Positions 1-9,078 of a DNA stretch of 64,000 bases are shown one piece after another. Numbering within the stretch: the stretch's first letter is position 1; each line of letters opens with the position of its first letter. Origin of the DNA: Solirhodobacter olei (GTDB lineage Bacteria > Pseudomonadota > Alphaproteobacteria > Rhodobacterales > Rhodobacteraceae); assembly GCF_004010155.1 (NCBI RefSeq), contig NZ_RRYH01000013.1:124001-188000 (forward strand), in the 5' to 3' direction. Made by a program: the position numbers and the translations under genes. Below the pieces are notes generated by a model. The model saw only the letters and a program-made list of their open reading frames with translations, did not search any database and was not told the origin of the DNA.

Positions 1-1983
1 GACATCGCCCAGTCGCTGGCCAAGGGCGCACGGATGCACGGGGCGCAGCTGGTGGAGGGGGTGCGGGTGACCGGCTTCCGGATGCAGGGCAACCGCATCA
101 CCCATGTCGAGACGGCCGAAGGCCCCGTCGAATGCGAGACGGTCGTGAACTGCGCCGGCCAATGGGCGCGGCAGGTTGGGATAATGGCCGGCATCACCGT
201 GCCGCTGCAGCCGGTGAAGCACCAGTACATCGTCACCGAGGCGATCCCCGGCCTCTCGCGCGACGCTGCGACGCTGCGGGACCCTGATCGGCGGACCTAT
301 TTCAAGGAGGAGACGGGTGGCCTCGTGATGGGGGGCTATGAGCCCGACCCGAAACCCTGGACCACCGGCGACGTGCCGGCGGACTGGGAGTTCCGGCTGT
401 TCGACGACGACTGGGATCATTTCGCCCAGCACATGGAGCAGGCCATCGCCCGCGTCCCGGCGCTTGCCGAAGCCGGGGTGAGGCAGATGATAAACGGCTC
501 GGAAAGCTTCACGCCGGACGGGAATTTCATCCTCGGCGCCGCGCCGGAATGCGCCAACATGTATGTCGGCGCCGGCTTCAACGCCTTCGGCATCGCCTCG
601 GCCGGCGGCGCCGGCTGGGTGCTGGCCGACTGGGCGGTGAACGGCGAGGCGCCACTCGATCTCTGGACAGTCGACATCCGCCGCTTCTCCGCCCTGCACC
701 GCGACCGCGACTGGGTGCGCGACCGCACGCTGGAGGCCTATGGCAAGCACTACACGGTGGCCTTTCCGCATGAGGAATACGCCTCCGGCCGGCCGCGGCT
801 CGTCTCGCCACTCTACGACCGGCTGAAGGCCCGGGGTGCCGTCTTCGGCTCCAAGCTCGGCTGGGAGCGGCCGAACTGGTTCGCGCCGGCAGGGGTCGAG
901 GCGGCCGATGTCTACTCCATGGGCCGCCAGAACTGGTTCGAGACGGTGGGAGAGGAGCACCGACACGTCCGCGAGGCGGTCGGGTTGCTCGACCAGTCGT
1001 CTTTCGCCAAGTTCGAGGTCACCGGCCGGGATTCCGAGGCGGCGCTCGACTGGGTCTGCGCAAATGACGTGACCAAGCCGCCGGGGCGCTGGACCTATAC
1101 CCAGCTCCTCAACCGCCGGGGCGGGATCGAGGCCGATATGACCGTTGCTCGCCTCGGCCCCGACCGGTTCTACATCGTCACCGGCACCGGCTTCCGAACC
1201 CATGACGGCGGCTGGATCGCCGACCACCTGCCCGAGGGGCGCGACGTGGCGATCCGCGATGTCACCGAGGAGCTGGCGGTGCTGACGCTGATGGGGCCGC
1301 GCTCGCGCGAGGTGCTGGCGAAGGTGACCGATGGCGACGTGACCAATGCGGGTTTCCCCTTCGGCCATCTCCGCCTCCTCCGGATCGCGGGCGCCGAGGT
1401 CCGCGCGCTCCGGATCACCTATGCTGGGGAGCTCGGCTGGGAGCTGCACATGGCCACCGGCGATGCGGCAGCGGTGTTCGACGCGCTGATGGCGGCCGGC
1501 GCAGCGGAGGGCATCCGGCCCGTCGGCTACCGCGCGCTCGAAAGCCTGCGGCTGGAAAAGGGCTACCGCGCCTGGTCGTCTGACATCACGCCGAACGACA
1601 CGCCTTTCGAGGCGGGCCTCGGTTGGGCCGTCAAGCTGCGCGGCACCGCCGCGTTCCTTGGCCGCGAGGCGCTGGAGAGGGCGCGGGACAAGCCGCTGGC
1701 GAAGCGCTTCGCCGGCTTCCTGCTCGACGATCCCGAAGCGGTGCTCGTCGGCCGCGAGACCATCCTGCGAAACGGCCAGCCGGTCGGCTATCTCACCTCC
1801 GGCGGCTTCGGCTACACGCTTGGCTGCCCCGTCGGCTACGGCTATGTCCGCAACCCCGAGGGCGCCACGCCGCAATACCTCAAGAAGGGGACCTATGAAC
1901 TTGTGGTCGGGGGCGACAGGTTGCCGGCTCGCCTTGAACTCGACCCTCCATACGATCCGTCGAACCGCCGCGTGAAAGGGTGA
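1..1983 (+). CDS. FAD-dependent oxidoreductase / GcvT fusion (dimethylglycine or sarcosine dehydrogenase-like), 5' end missing
   Basis: The reading frame is open from base 1, so the gene starts upstream; 660 codons plus stop are visible. Order seen: C-terminal part of a DAO-type FAD domain (to about residue 240), the FAO central linker (about 245-300), a GcvT N-terminal aminomethyltransferase-like domain (about 310-560), then a GcvT C-terminal barrel. Family members have about 810-850 residues, so roughly 160, including the dinucleotide-binding glycine motif, lie outside the window. Such enzymes demethylate N-methylated glycines (dimethylglycine, sarcosine), pass electrons from FAD and transfer the one-carbon unit to tetrahydrofolate in the cytoplasm. 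The exact substrate cannot be told from this part. It faces the following minus-strand operon tail to tail. Confidence 0.88.
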   Translation, partial: DIAQSLAKGARMHGAQLVEGVRVTGFRMQGNRITHVETAEGPVECETVVNCAGQWARQVGIMAGITVPLQPVKHQYIVTEAIPGLSRDAATLRDPDRRTYFKEETGGLVMGGYEPDPKPWTTGDVPADWEFRLFDDDWDHFAQHMEQAIARVPALAEAGVRQMINGSESFTPDGNFILGAAPECANMYVGAGFNAFGIASAGGAGWVLADWAVNGEAPLDLWTVDIRRFSALHRDRDWVRDRTLEAYGKHYTVAFPHEEYASGRPRLVSPLYDRLKARGAVFGSKLGWERPNWFAPAGVEAADVYSMGRQNWFETVGEEHRHVREAVGLLDQSSFAKFEVTGRDSEAALDWVCANDVTKPPGRWTYTQLLNRRGGIEADMTVARLGPDRFYIVTGTGFRTHDGGWIADHLPEGRDVAIRDVTEELAVLTLMGPRSREVLAKVTDGDVTNAGFPFGHLRLLRIAGAEVRALRITYAGELGWELHMATGDAAAVFDALMAAGAAEGIRPVGYRALESLRLEKGYRAWSSDITPNDTPFEAGLGWAVKLRGTAAFLGREALERARDKPLAKRFAGFLLDDPEAVLVGRETILRNGQPVGYLTSGGFGYTLGCPVGYGYVRNPEGATPQYLKKGTYELVVGGDRLPARLELDPPYDPSNRRVKG

Positions 1984-2250
1984 AGAGAGCTACGGCACGG
2001 CAAATCGACGGGCGCGGTAGCCCCGTCTATTACGTCATGAGGTGGTCGGAACACGGCCCTCTCGGCCCTCAGAACTCCCGGGCAGAGACGCCCACCTATT
2101 CGGTCGTTCCTTTGGGTTCAAATCACCGGGTTCCAGAAGCTGAGGACACCTACATCAGCGACCTTCCGAAAGGTCGCCTTGTTCAAGTGGCCTTCTATTC
2201 GGGCCGAGCAAATTGCCGGGCCAGGGTCTGGACTATTTGTCCGTGCGATA

Positions 2251-3540
2251 TCAGGCCTCTGTCCCAGCCGCCTCGGCCTGGGCCAGGAACTCCAGCACCA
2301 TCGCCGCGGTCCAGGTGAACCGCCCCCCGCCGCAGGGCGCGCCGGTGTTGGGGTCGTAATATTCCGCAAAACCGCCGGTCCCGATCAGCTCCAGAGAGGC
2401 CTCGCGGATCCGTTCCGCAACCGAAGGGGCCACGCCTTCCAGCCCGTCCGAGATCATGTAGTTCACGATGAGCCAGACCGGCCCCCGCCAGTAGCGCCGC
2501 GCGTCGTAGCGCGGGTCCGCCGGATCGTGGCTCGGCACCACGTAGCGGCAGCGCGCGGCAAGCGTCTCGATCCGCCGGGCCATCGTCCGCAGCCGCGCGG
2601 GCGGTAGCGGCGCGAAGGCCGCGATCAGCCCGCCCACGGAGGCGCTGTCGACCAGCGTGCCGGTCACCCGGTCGCGGCAGAGGTACTGGCCCAGTCGATC
2701 GCTCCATAGCCCCTCCATCGCCGCCAGCCCGGCCTTCGCCCAGGCCCGGTTCCGCGCCGCGATCTCCCCTGCGCCAAGGCCTTCGGCCAGCGCGGCAAGG
2801 TCGAGGCAGGAGCGCAGCAGGATCGCGTTGAGGCCGGGATCGACTATCTGGAAGGGCGAGGCGTCATGCAGTTTCGCATTGTCCCAGCCGAGGCTCCGAA
2901 AGCGTTCCACCAGCCACAGGTAGCGGTCATATTGCTCCTTGGTGGGCCGCATCGAGGCATCAGCGTGGGCGAGGTCGCGGCGGGTATAGGGCGTGATACC
3001 CGAGGTCGGCACCCGCTCGAACGCGAGGTCCCAGTCCACGGAATTGTCGCGGCCGGATTCCCAGGGATGCAGGATGGCGACCAGCCCCTCCCTCGCCGGA
3101 TCACGCATCGCGAAGAACCATTCATGCCAGCGGTGGATCGGTTCCAGAAGCGCCAGCGCCCGGCGCTCGGCCTCGGTGCGGTCGCGCGCGCGCTCCACCA
3201 GGCGGCGCAGCGCGAAGCCCGCGACGGCCGGCTGGGTGATACCCGAGGTCGGCACCGGCCGCCCGGTCTGCCAGACGTTCGGGCCGGGGAAATAGCCGTC
3301 ATCCTCTACGTGGAAGATGATATGCGGCACCATCCCGTCGGGCCATTGATGGGCGAAGAGCGTCTCGATCTCTGTAAAGGCGCGCCCCTCGTCCAGCCGG
3401 GCGAGGCCGAGCGCGCTGAGGCAGGAATCCCAGTTCCACTGGAAAGGGTAGAGGCCGCGCGTGGGGACGGTATAGCTGCCCCGGTCATTCTCTTTCAGGA
3501 TGGCGGTGGCGGCGGCAACAAGCTCTGATCGGTCGTGCAT
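2251..3540 (-). CDS. GH63-like (MGH1-type) alpha-glycosidase, mannosylglycerate/glucosylglycerate hydrolase-like
   Basis: Last gene of the minus-strand lacI-ABC operon; 429 aa from an ATG 8 bp after the ATPase gene's stop. The sequence has the (alpha/alpha)6-barrel hallmarks of the GH63/MGH1 group: an early WNWDS motif (about residue 35), a WPDGMVPHI stretch, a YWRGPVW motif near residue 350 and an EYYDP-NTG motif close to the C-terminus followed by FTWTAA. There is no signal peptide, so it acts in the cytoplasm on an imported substrate. By family and context it should cleave a small alpha-glucoside or alpha-mannoside such as glucosylglycerate, mannosylglycerate or glucosylglycerol. The substrate is inferred, not visible. 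A trehalase-like activity is a less likely alternative. Confidence 0.82.
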   Translation of the reverse strand: MHDRSELVAAATAILKENDRGSYTVPTRGLYPFQWNWDSCLSALGLARLDEGRAFTEIETLFAHQWPDGMVPHIIFHVEDDGYFPGPNVWQTGRPVPTSGITQPAVAGFALRRLVERARDRTEAERRALALLEPIHRWHEWFFAMRDPAREGLVAILHPWESGRDNSVDWDLAFERVPTSGITPYTRRDLAHADASMRPTKEQYDRYLWLVERFRSLGWDNAKLHDASPFQIVDPGLNAILLRSCLDLAALAEGLGAGEIAARNRAWAKAGLAAMEGLWSDRLGQYLCRDRVTGTLVDSASVGGLIAAFAPLPPARLRTMARRIETLAARCRYVVPSHDPADPRYDARRYWRGPVWLIVNYMISDGLEGVAPSVAERIREASLELIGTGGFAEYYDPNTGAPCGGGRFTWTAAMVLEFLAQAEAAGTEA

Positions 3541-3548
3541 TTTGGATC

Positions 3549-4589
3549 TCAAACGGGAACGGAATGGCCGGTGGCGAGGTCGAACCAGCGCGCGCGACCC
3601 TCGAGCGGGGCGAGGTGGAGGAGGTCTCCGGTCCGGACGGACGTATCGCTTTCGAGGATGGCGCGAAAGCCATGGCCCGCCACGTCGCAGGTCACGAGAA
3701 GGTGCGGCCCGAGCGGTTCGACGATCTTGACGTGGGCGGGTAGGCCTTTGGCCGCCGGGCGCAGGTCCTCGGGCCGGACGGCGAATTCCAGCGCCTCGCC
3801 ACTCTCGGGGCCGAGCACCGGCAGGCCGGCCACCTCCCATCCCCCAGCCCCGCGGTTTGCGGGCAGGAAGTTCATCGGCGGGTTGCCGATGAAGGCGCCG
3901 ACGAAGCGGGCGGCGGGGTTGCGGTAGACCTCGATCGGCTCGGCCGCCTGGAGGATATGGCCGCCCTGCATCACCGCGATGCGGTCGGCGAGGCTCATCG
4001 CCTCCACCTGGTCATGGGTGACGTAGATCGTGGTGGTCTGGCTTTCGGCAAGGATCCCCTTCAACTCCGCCCGCATCTCCAGCCTGAGCAGCGCGTCGAG
4101 GTTGGAGAGCGGCTCGTCCATCAGGATCACCGAGGGTTCCATGGCGAGCGCGCGCGCCACCGCGACGCGCTGGCGCTGCCCGCCCGAAAGCTGGCCGGAG
4201 TAGCGCTTGAGGAGCTGCTCGATATGCATCAGCTCCGCCGTCCTCTCCACCCGCCTTGTGATCTCGGCCATCGGCAGATTCTGCATGCGCAGGCCGAAGG
4301 CGATGTTCTCGAAGACGGTCAGATGCGGGAAGACGGCGTAGTTCTGGAACACCATGGCGATCCCGCGCTGGCGCGGCGGCAGGTGATCCACCCGGCGCCC
4401 GCCGATCCAGACCTCGCCGCCGCTGGCGCTCTCGAGCCCGGCGATGATGCGCAGAAGCGTGGTCTTGCCGCAGCCCGAGGCCCCAAGGAGGACCACGAAC
4501 TCCCGATCGGCCACCGTCAGGTCGACCGAGTGGAGGGCGGTGAAGGCGCCGAAGGTCTTTGCGACCCCTTTGATGACGATCTCGGCCAA
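3549..4589 (-). CDS. Sugar ABC transporter ATP-binding protein (MalK/UgpC type)
   Basis: 346 aa from a TTG start chosen because AGGAG lies 5 bases before it; the open frame continues far upstream through the permease gene but without family similarity there. Walker [10 protein letters not shown] is at about residues 36-44, the LSGGQ signature at 134-138 and Walker B ILMDEP at 155-160. The C-terminal roughly 100 residues form the OB-type regulatory domain typical of the CUT1 group (MalK, UgpC). It energises the two permeases encoded just upstream. It starts 9 bases after the preceding permease stop, so translation is probably coupled. Confidence 0.93.
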   Translation of the reverse strand: MAEIVIKGVAKTFGAFTALHSVDLTVADREFVVLLGASGCGKTTLLRIIAGLESASGGEVWIGGRRVDHLPPRQRGIAMVFQNYAVFPHLTVFENIAFGLRMQNLPMAEITRRVERTAELMHIEQLLKRYSGQLSGGQRQRVAVARALAMEPSVILMDEPLSNLDALLRLEMRAELKGILAESQTTTIYVTHDQVEAMSLADRIAVMQGGHILQAAEPIEVYRNPAARFVGAFIGNPPMNFLPANRGAGGWEVAGLPVLGPESGEALEFAVRPEDLRPAAKGLPAHVKIVEPLGPHLLVTCDVAGHGFRAILESDTSVRTGDLLHLAPLEGRARWFDLATGHSVPV

Positions 4590-4597
4590 GCGAGCTC

Positions 4598-5419
4598 CTA
4601 TCGGTTGGCGATGCCCCACATCGCGAAGAGGTATTTCCGCACCAGGAAGATGAAGATCAGCGCGGGAAGAACAAGGACGAAGCCGCCCGCGAATTTCAGC
4701 GGCAAGGGCGACACGTCGAGCGAGGTCAGCAGGAACGCGGTGAGCGTCCGGTGCTGTACGGTCAGGACCGAGGCCGCGAAGACCTCGTTCCAGGAGATCA
4801 CGAAAGCGAAGATGGCCGAGGCCGTGATGCCGGGCATCACCAGCGGCAGGACGACTTTGCGGAAAGCCTGCGCCCGGGTGCAGCCCATTGTCCAGGCCGC
4901 CTCCTCCAGCTCCACCGGGATCCCGGAGAAGAGCGAGAAGGTGATCAGCACTGCGAAGGGCAGCGCCAGAGTGGTATGGACCAGCGCGAGGCCTAGCGGC
5001 GTGTCGTCCAGCCCGACGCGGATATACATCACCGCAAGCGGCAGCGCGAGCAGCGGCAGCGGGAAGGCGCGGGTCATCAGCACCATGATCCGGAAGAGTG
5101 ACTTGCCGCGGAATTCGAACCGCGACAGCGCGTAGCCCGCCGGCGCGCCGAGGACGATCGACAACACCATCGTCAGCGTTGCCACTTGGATCGAGTTCCA
5201 CAAGGCAGAGGCCACCCCCTGGAACTCGATGAAGAACTGCAGGCTGTCGAGGTTGAAGCTGGGCAGCCAGTGCTTCGGGAAACCTGTCACCGCGCTGGGG
5301 GAGGAGAAGCTGTTCAGGAATAGCAGGTAGATCGGTCCGAGCACCCAGGCGCAGAGGAGCAGCACAGAGCCGCCGGTCAGCCAGCGCCCGCGGCGGCGAA
5401 AGGTGGCGTTATCGCTCAT
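4598..5419 (-). CDS. Carbohydrate ABC transporter permease 2 (MalG type)
   Basis: 273 aa, six predicted membrane segments. The cytoplasmic EAA loop reads EEAAWTMGCTRAQAF followed by RKVVLPLV (about residues 172-195), the coupling site for the ATPase. This is the MalG-like half of a CUT1 importer. Its start overlaps the stop of the upstream permease by 4 bases (ATGA), so the two subunits are translationally coupled. It imports the substrate captured by the binding protein encoded at 6334-7605. Confidence 0.93.
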   Translation of the reverse strand: MSDNATFRRRGRWLTGGSVLLLCAWVLGPIYLLFLNSFSSPSAVTGFPKHWLPSFNLDSLQFFIEFQGVASALWNSIQVATLTMVLSIVLGAPAGYALSRFEFRGKSLFRIMVLMTRAFPLPLLALPLAVMYIRVGLDDTPLGLALVHTTLALPFAVLITFSLFSGIPVELEEAAWTMGCTRAQAFRKVVLPLVMPGITASAIFAFVISWNEVFAASVLTVQHRTLTAFLLTSLDVSPLPLKFAGGFVLVLPALIFIFLVRKYLFAMWGIANR

Positions 5420-6261
5420 ATTCCTGCCCCCTTAGGCACGCGCAGCAGGCGCAGATAAAGCAGCGTGAAGCCGATCGAGATCGCGAGGATGACGATCGCG
5501 AAAGCGGCCGCGGTGTGGCCGTCCTGCAGGTCGAACTGCCAGTGGAATGTCTCGCCCATCAAGACCGGTAAGTTGGTGCCCCCGAGTGCCGCGACTTCGG
5601 CGAAGACCTCGAAGGCCAGGATTGTGCGCAGGATGAGCGCGGTCTGGAGCGAGGGCCTCAGAAGCGGCAGCGTCACTCGGCGGAAGCGCTGCCACGGCCC
5701 GGCGCCGAAGACCTCGGCCGCCTCGCCGTATTCCTTCGGGATCAGCCCCATGCCGGCGACGATGATAACCAGCATGATCGCCGTCGCGCGCCAGATCTCG
5801 GCCAGCATGACGGCCAGGAAGATAACCCATTTCGACTGGTAACCGAGCCAGATCACCGGCGTGTGGACGACCCCGAGCGCATGCAGGGCCGAGTTCAGGA
5901 ACCCGGTCTGCTGGAAAATCGCGAACCAGATCAGCCCTGCGGCGAGGTCCGAGATCCCGAGCGGGATGGTGAAGATGTAGAGGATGAGGTCGCGGCCCTT
6001 CTCGAGCTTGCTGACAAGCACGGCCATCGCCAGTGCCATCGCCGTCTGCAGCGGCACGACCGCGACCGCCAGCAGCAGCGTGTTCTCCAGCGCCGCGGGG
6101 AATTTCCAGTAGTTCACCATGGTCGCGAAATGCGACAGCGTCACCCCTCCGGGACCGGAGAAGGCCTCCCAGGCGATCTGGGTGAACGGGTAAAGGAAGA
6201 ACACGGCGAGGAAGACCGTCGCCGGCAAGAGCAGCAGATATGGCAGGCCGCGCGAGGGCAT
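5416..6261 (-). CDS. Carbohydrate ABC transporter permease 1 (MalF type)
   Basis: 281 aa, six hydrophobic segments with a short cytoplasmic N-terminus. The EAA loop is visible as EYGEAAEVFGAGPWQRF followed by RRVTLPLL (about residues 178-200). This is the MalF-like partner of the next gene, with which it overlaps by 4 bases. A 10-bp perfect hairpin (6288-6310) sits between it and the binding-protein gene, a layout that often leaves more binding protein than permease. Confidence 0.93.
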   Translation of the reverse strand: MPSRGLPYLLLLPATVFLAVFFLYPFTQIAWEAFSGPGGVTLSHFATMVNYWKFPAALENTLLLAVAVVPLQTAMALAMAVLVSKLEKGRDLILYIFTIPLGISDLAAGLIWFAIFQQTGFLNSALHALGVVHTPVIWLGYQSKWVIFLAVMLAEIWRATAIMLVIIVAGMGLIPKEYGEAAEVFGAGPWQRFRRVTLPLLRPSLQTALILRTILAFEVFAEVAALGGTNLPVLMGETFHWQFDLQDGHTAAAFAIVILAISIGFTLLYLRLLRVPKGAGI

Positions 6262-6287
6262 GGCCGGTCCTCCGGGATCAGGGGGGT

Positions 6288-6310
6288 GGCGGCCCGGTAT
6301 CCGGGCCGCC
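6288..6310 (-). terminator. Perfect 10-bp hairpin between binding-protein and permease genes
   Basis: Bases 6288-6297 pair perfectly with 6301-6310 around a TAT loop (GGCGGCCCGG stem). There is no U-tract on the minus-strand transcript side, so it is more likely a 3' stabiliser or partial attenuator for the solute-binding-protein message than a full terminator, because the permease genes downstream need read-through. Confidence 0.6.
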
Positions 6311-6333
6311 GATCGGAACCGCCTAGCGGCGTC

Positions 6334-7605
6334 TCAATTGACCGGGCAGGCGCCCTTCGACGGCGCATCCGGCGCCCAACATGGCGCATCGGCCTTCTTC
6401 ATCAGCGCCCGCAGCGTACCGGCCTCGTCATCCAGCACGCGCTTGATCGGCTGGCCGCCGAGGATGATCCGCTGGAAGGTGTCGATGTAGACCTGGTTGA
6501 ACTTTCCGCCGAGATCGCCCAGCCCCATCGGAAGCAGCGCCGGTAGCGCGTCCTTGGCGCCCGACATCTTGGCAATGGCGGCACCCGAGGCCTTGACCGA
6601 AGGCGGCATGTCATTGGGCAGGTTCACGTCGATGACGGGGAAGAAGCTCGTGGCCCGCAGCGTGGCGATCTGGGTCGAGGGCTGCAGCATGTACTTGATC
6701 AGCTTCTCGGCCGCTGCCTTGTCCGGCGCGGTTTTCGGAATCGCGAGCCCCGCGATGACTGGCATGAAGCCGCGCCCCGCGGGGCCGGCCGGCGCCGGGA
6801 AGGCGACAAAGTCATTCGGCCTCTTGTTCAGCGCATCGGCCAGCCGTGCGGTGTGGTCGAAGGCCACCCAGACCGCGCCGCTCAGCAGAGGCTCCTGCAT
6901 GAAGGCGTAGCCCGTCGAGGCGGGGTTGGTGTATTTCCATAGATCCTTCAGCTTCTGCCAGGCGGTCACAGCCTCGGGCGAGCGGAACTTGGTAACCATG
7001 GACCCGGTGTAGGACGGGTAGAGGTAGCCCTGCAGGAAGCGGTGCAGCAGGCCCTTCGGGCCGGCGGGCAGGCCGAATTTCGGGCTGCCGGTCTTCTCGT
7101 CGAGATTCTTGGCCCAGGCAATCAGCTGGTCATAGGTGAGCGCGTTGATGTCGGCACCCGTCGGCAGGTAGGGCAGTGCCTTCTTGTTGGCGACCATGAT
7201 ATAGGTGGCCTGCATCCAGGGAATGTATTTCTGCTCCTTGGAGCCGAGCTTGCCCAGCTTCATGAAGCTCGGGTTCACCTTCACCCCGCCGAGGTCGATC
7301 TTCGAAAGGTCCATCAGCCCGTCCGAGAGGCTGGTGAAATCACCGTGCAGCCCGCCGAGCACCTGGATCGAGCCCTTGCCGGCCTTCATCTCGGCCTGCA
7401 CCCGCGTCAGCCAGGGACCGGGGTCGTTGGCCTGGTAGTTCACCTTGCCGTCGAAGCCCTTCAGGACCTCGCTGCGCATCGCCTGGGTCTCTTCGACCGG
7501 CTTGGCCTGGGTCGACCAGAACAGCACATCCGCCTTCGCCTGGGCACCTGCCAGGACGAGGACGGCACCGAGTGCGGTGCAGAGACCTCTGAATGTCGTT
7601 TTCAT
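6334..7605 (-). CDS. ABC transporter extracellular solute-binding protein (family 1, CUT1)
   Basis: 423 aa with an N-terminal Sec signal (basic MKTTFRG, hydrophobic core, AQAKA-D cleavage region near residue 25). The mature part has the type 1 sugar-binding-protein organisation, with a KPVEE segment at the start of the mature protein and a C-terminal lobe rich in Trp/Phe. It should capture the substrate of the GH63-like enzyme in the periplasm. An RBS-like GGGAGG (revcomp of cctccc at 7610-7615) precedes the ATG. It lies second in the operon, directly after lacI, 40 bases apart. Confidence 0.92.
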   Translation of the reverse strand: MKTTFRGLCTALGAVLVLAGAQAKADVLFWSTQAKPVEETQAMRSEVLKGFDGKVNYQANDPGPWLTRVQAEMKAGKGSIQVLGGLHGDFTSLSDGLMDLSKIDLGGVKVNPSFMKLGKLGSKEQKYIPWMQATYIMVANKKALPYLPTGADINALTYDQLIAWAKNLDEKTGSPKFGLPAGPKGLLHRFLQGYLYPSYTGSMVTKFRSPEAVTAWQKLKDLWKYTNPASTGYAFMQEPLLSGAVWVAFDHTARLADALNKRPNDFVAFPAPAGPAGRGFMPVIAGLAIPKTAPDKAAAEKLIKYMLQPSTQIATLRATSFFPVIDVNLPNDMPPSVKASGAAIAKMSGAKDALPALLPMGLGDLGGKFNQVYIDTFQRIILGGQPIKRVLDDEAGTLRALMKKADAPCWAPDAPSKGACPVN

Positions 7606-7645
7606 GTCTTCCTCCCTTGTTTGTCGTTGTAGTCCATAGTGGTGG

Positions 7646-8671
7646 TCAGGGCGCGGGCCCGTGGCTGGCGCGTTCGATCAGCACCGCCTGACGGAGTGTC
7701 GTGGCCGGGGCTTCGGCGGGGCTGCGGATCTGCGCCGTCAGCATCGCTGCGATCTGGCGCGCGCTGTCGCGCGTGGCCTGATCAAAGGTGGTCAGCCCCG
7801 GCATCGCGAAGCCCGCCGCCGGCACATTGTCGAAGCCGATCACCGAGAGGTCCTGCGGCACCGAAAGCCCGAGGGCATTGGCCTCCTGCATCGCGATCAG
7901 GCCAAGCTCATCGAAAAGCGCGATCAACGCCGTCGGCCGGTCCGGACGCGACAGAAGCTCCCGGATCGCGTGGCGATGGGCGGCGGTGTCGAAACGCGGG
8001 GCATGGGTCTCGGTCAGTATCACGGCTGGATCGTCCGCCGCCGCGATGGCGCCGCGCAGGCCCGCCTCGCGGTCGCGCCTGAAGCCCATCTGTTCGGCGA
8101 TCGAGATTATCCCGAAGCGGCGGTGGCCGAGGTCGTGGAGCAGTCGGAAAGCAGTGGCGAAGGCACCGGCGCCGTCGGTGTCGAGCCAGCTGAAGCTCTC
8201 TTCCGCCGCCATGCGGCCATGGGTGGTGAACGGCACCCGCTGGTCGATAAGGAAGCGGACGCGCGGATCGCCGTCGGCGATCCGAGTCAGCACGAAACCA
8301 TCGGCGCGACCGGCGCGGACGAGGTGCTGGAGCACCTCCAGCTCGGTCTGGTCCTTGGAGGCCGCGGCGATGAAAAGGTCGCATCCCTCCGCCACCAGCC
8401 CTTCACCCAGGCCAGTGACAAAATCGCCCAGGAAGCTGTCGACGAAATCCGGGCCGCGCACCGGCAGGACGAGCCCGACGAAGCCGGTCCGGCCGGAGAC
8501 GAGCATCCGACCGGCCATGTTCGGCGCATAGCCCATTTCGCGCGCGAGCTGGCGCACCCGTTCACGGGTGCCGACGGCAACATCGCTGTAACCGGCCAGC
8601 GCGCGCGAGGCTGTCGCCACCGAAACCTCGGCAGCACCAGCCAGTTCCTTGAGGGTACAACGCTTGCTCAA
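7646..8671 (-). CDS. LacI-family transcriptional regulator
   Basis: 341 aa. The N-terminal helix-turn-helix (residues about 4-50) has the LacI pattern: TLKELAGAAEVSVATASRAL, then a hinge helix around AGRMLVSGRT. The rest is a type 1 periplasmic-binding-like effector domain. It is the first gene of the operon and its own promoter region carries two AAACGTTT palindromes, so autoregulation together with the transporter and hydrolase genes is expected. The effector is probably the imported glycoside or its product (inference). Confidence 0.95.
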   Translation of the reverse strand: MSKRCTLKELAGAAEVSVATASRALAGYSDVAVGTRERVRQLAREMGYAPNMAGRMLVSGRTGFVGLVLPVRGPDFVDSFLGDFVTGLGEGLVAEGCDLFIAAASKDQTELEVLQHLVRAGRADGFVLTRIADGDPRVRFLIDQRVPFTTHGRMAAEESFSWLDTDGAGAFATAFRLLHDLGHRRFGIISIAEQMGFRRDREAGLRGAIAAADDPAVILTETHAPRFDTAAHRHAIRELLSRPDRPTALIALFDELGLIAMQEANALGLSVPQDLSVIGFDNVPAAGFAMPGLTTFDQATRDSARQIAAMLTAQIRSPAEAPATTLRQAVLIERASHGPAP

Positions 8672-8680
8672 TGTGATTCC

Positions 8681-8690
8681 AAAACGTTTT
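8681..8690. promoter_or_regulatory. LacI-type operator 1 (AAAACGTTTT)
   Basis: Perfect 10-bp palindrome with the central CG typical of LacI-family operators, 10 bases upstream of the lacI start codon. Its centre is 32 bp from that of the second site, close to three helical turns, which favours cooperative binding or a short loop. Confidence 0.75.
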
Positions 8691-8713
8691 AGTTTCTACA
8701 GACGAGCAATCTG

Positions 8714-8721
8714 AAACGTTT
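8714..8721. promoter_or_regulatory. LacI-type operator 2 (AAACGTTT)
   Basis: 8-bp palindrome inside CTGAAACGTTTTGG, the second member of the operator pair upstream of the lacI-ABC-hydrolase operon. The flanking bases are only partly symmetric. Confidence 0.7.
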
Positions 8722-9078
8722 TGGATTGGTAATCAATCTGTTTTGGGCGGAGAGCGGCTGGCGGCGCGCAATGAATGCGAACCATACGCAGGGTGGCAGG
8801 CGTTCGCCTGCACTTTCGGCGCGCACCGGGCGGGGCAGGGGCCTAAATGACTTGGTCTCGAGCCATGAGCTTCGCACCAACCTGGGGCCTGCGTGTGCTT
8901 TCCGGGGGTGTGCCCCCGCGAGGCTGTGAGCGGCAATGAAGACGGACATCACCGCGATTGCTTTCGTCCGTCCGAGGTCCGCTCGGATCAGCAGATCGGG
9001 AACGCTGGCGAACAGGTATGTGGTTCAGCGGCGGCATACTGGCGTTGTATGAGACAACGGTCCAATAGGAGGGCTTGG

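Larger units (their letters stand above)
8672..9078. other. Intergenic region with the lacI operon promoter
   Basis: 407 bases between two minus-strand genes. Besides the two AAACGTTT operators near the lacI start, I see a GCAGGCG-TT-CGCCTGC inverted repeat (8796-8811) with no T-run on either side. No convincing coding frame. Confidence 0.5.

Noticed and set aside
3957-5135. 392-codon plus-strand frame across the ABC ATPase and permease genes
   Set aside because: It is antisense to well-conserved genes, rich in His/Arg/Asp and without family motifs; a high-GC shadow frame.
7661-8692. 343-codon plus-strand frame over the LacI gene
   Set aside because: It mirrors the LacI gene, has no motifs and typical shadow composition.
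8796-8811. GCAGGCG-TT-CGCCTGC inverted repeat as a terminator
   Set aside because: A 2-base loop is too short and there is no T-run on either strand; it may be a chance GC-rich palindrome.
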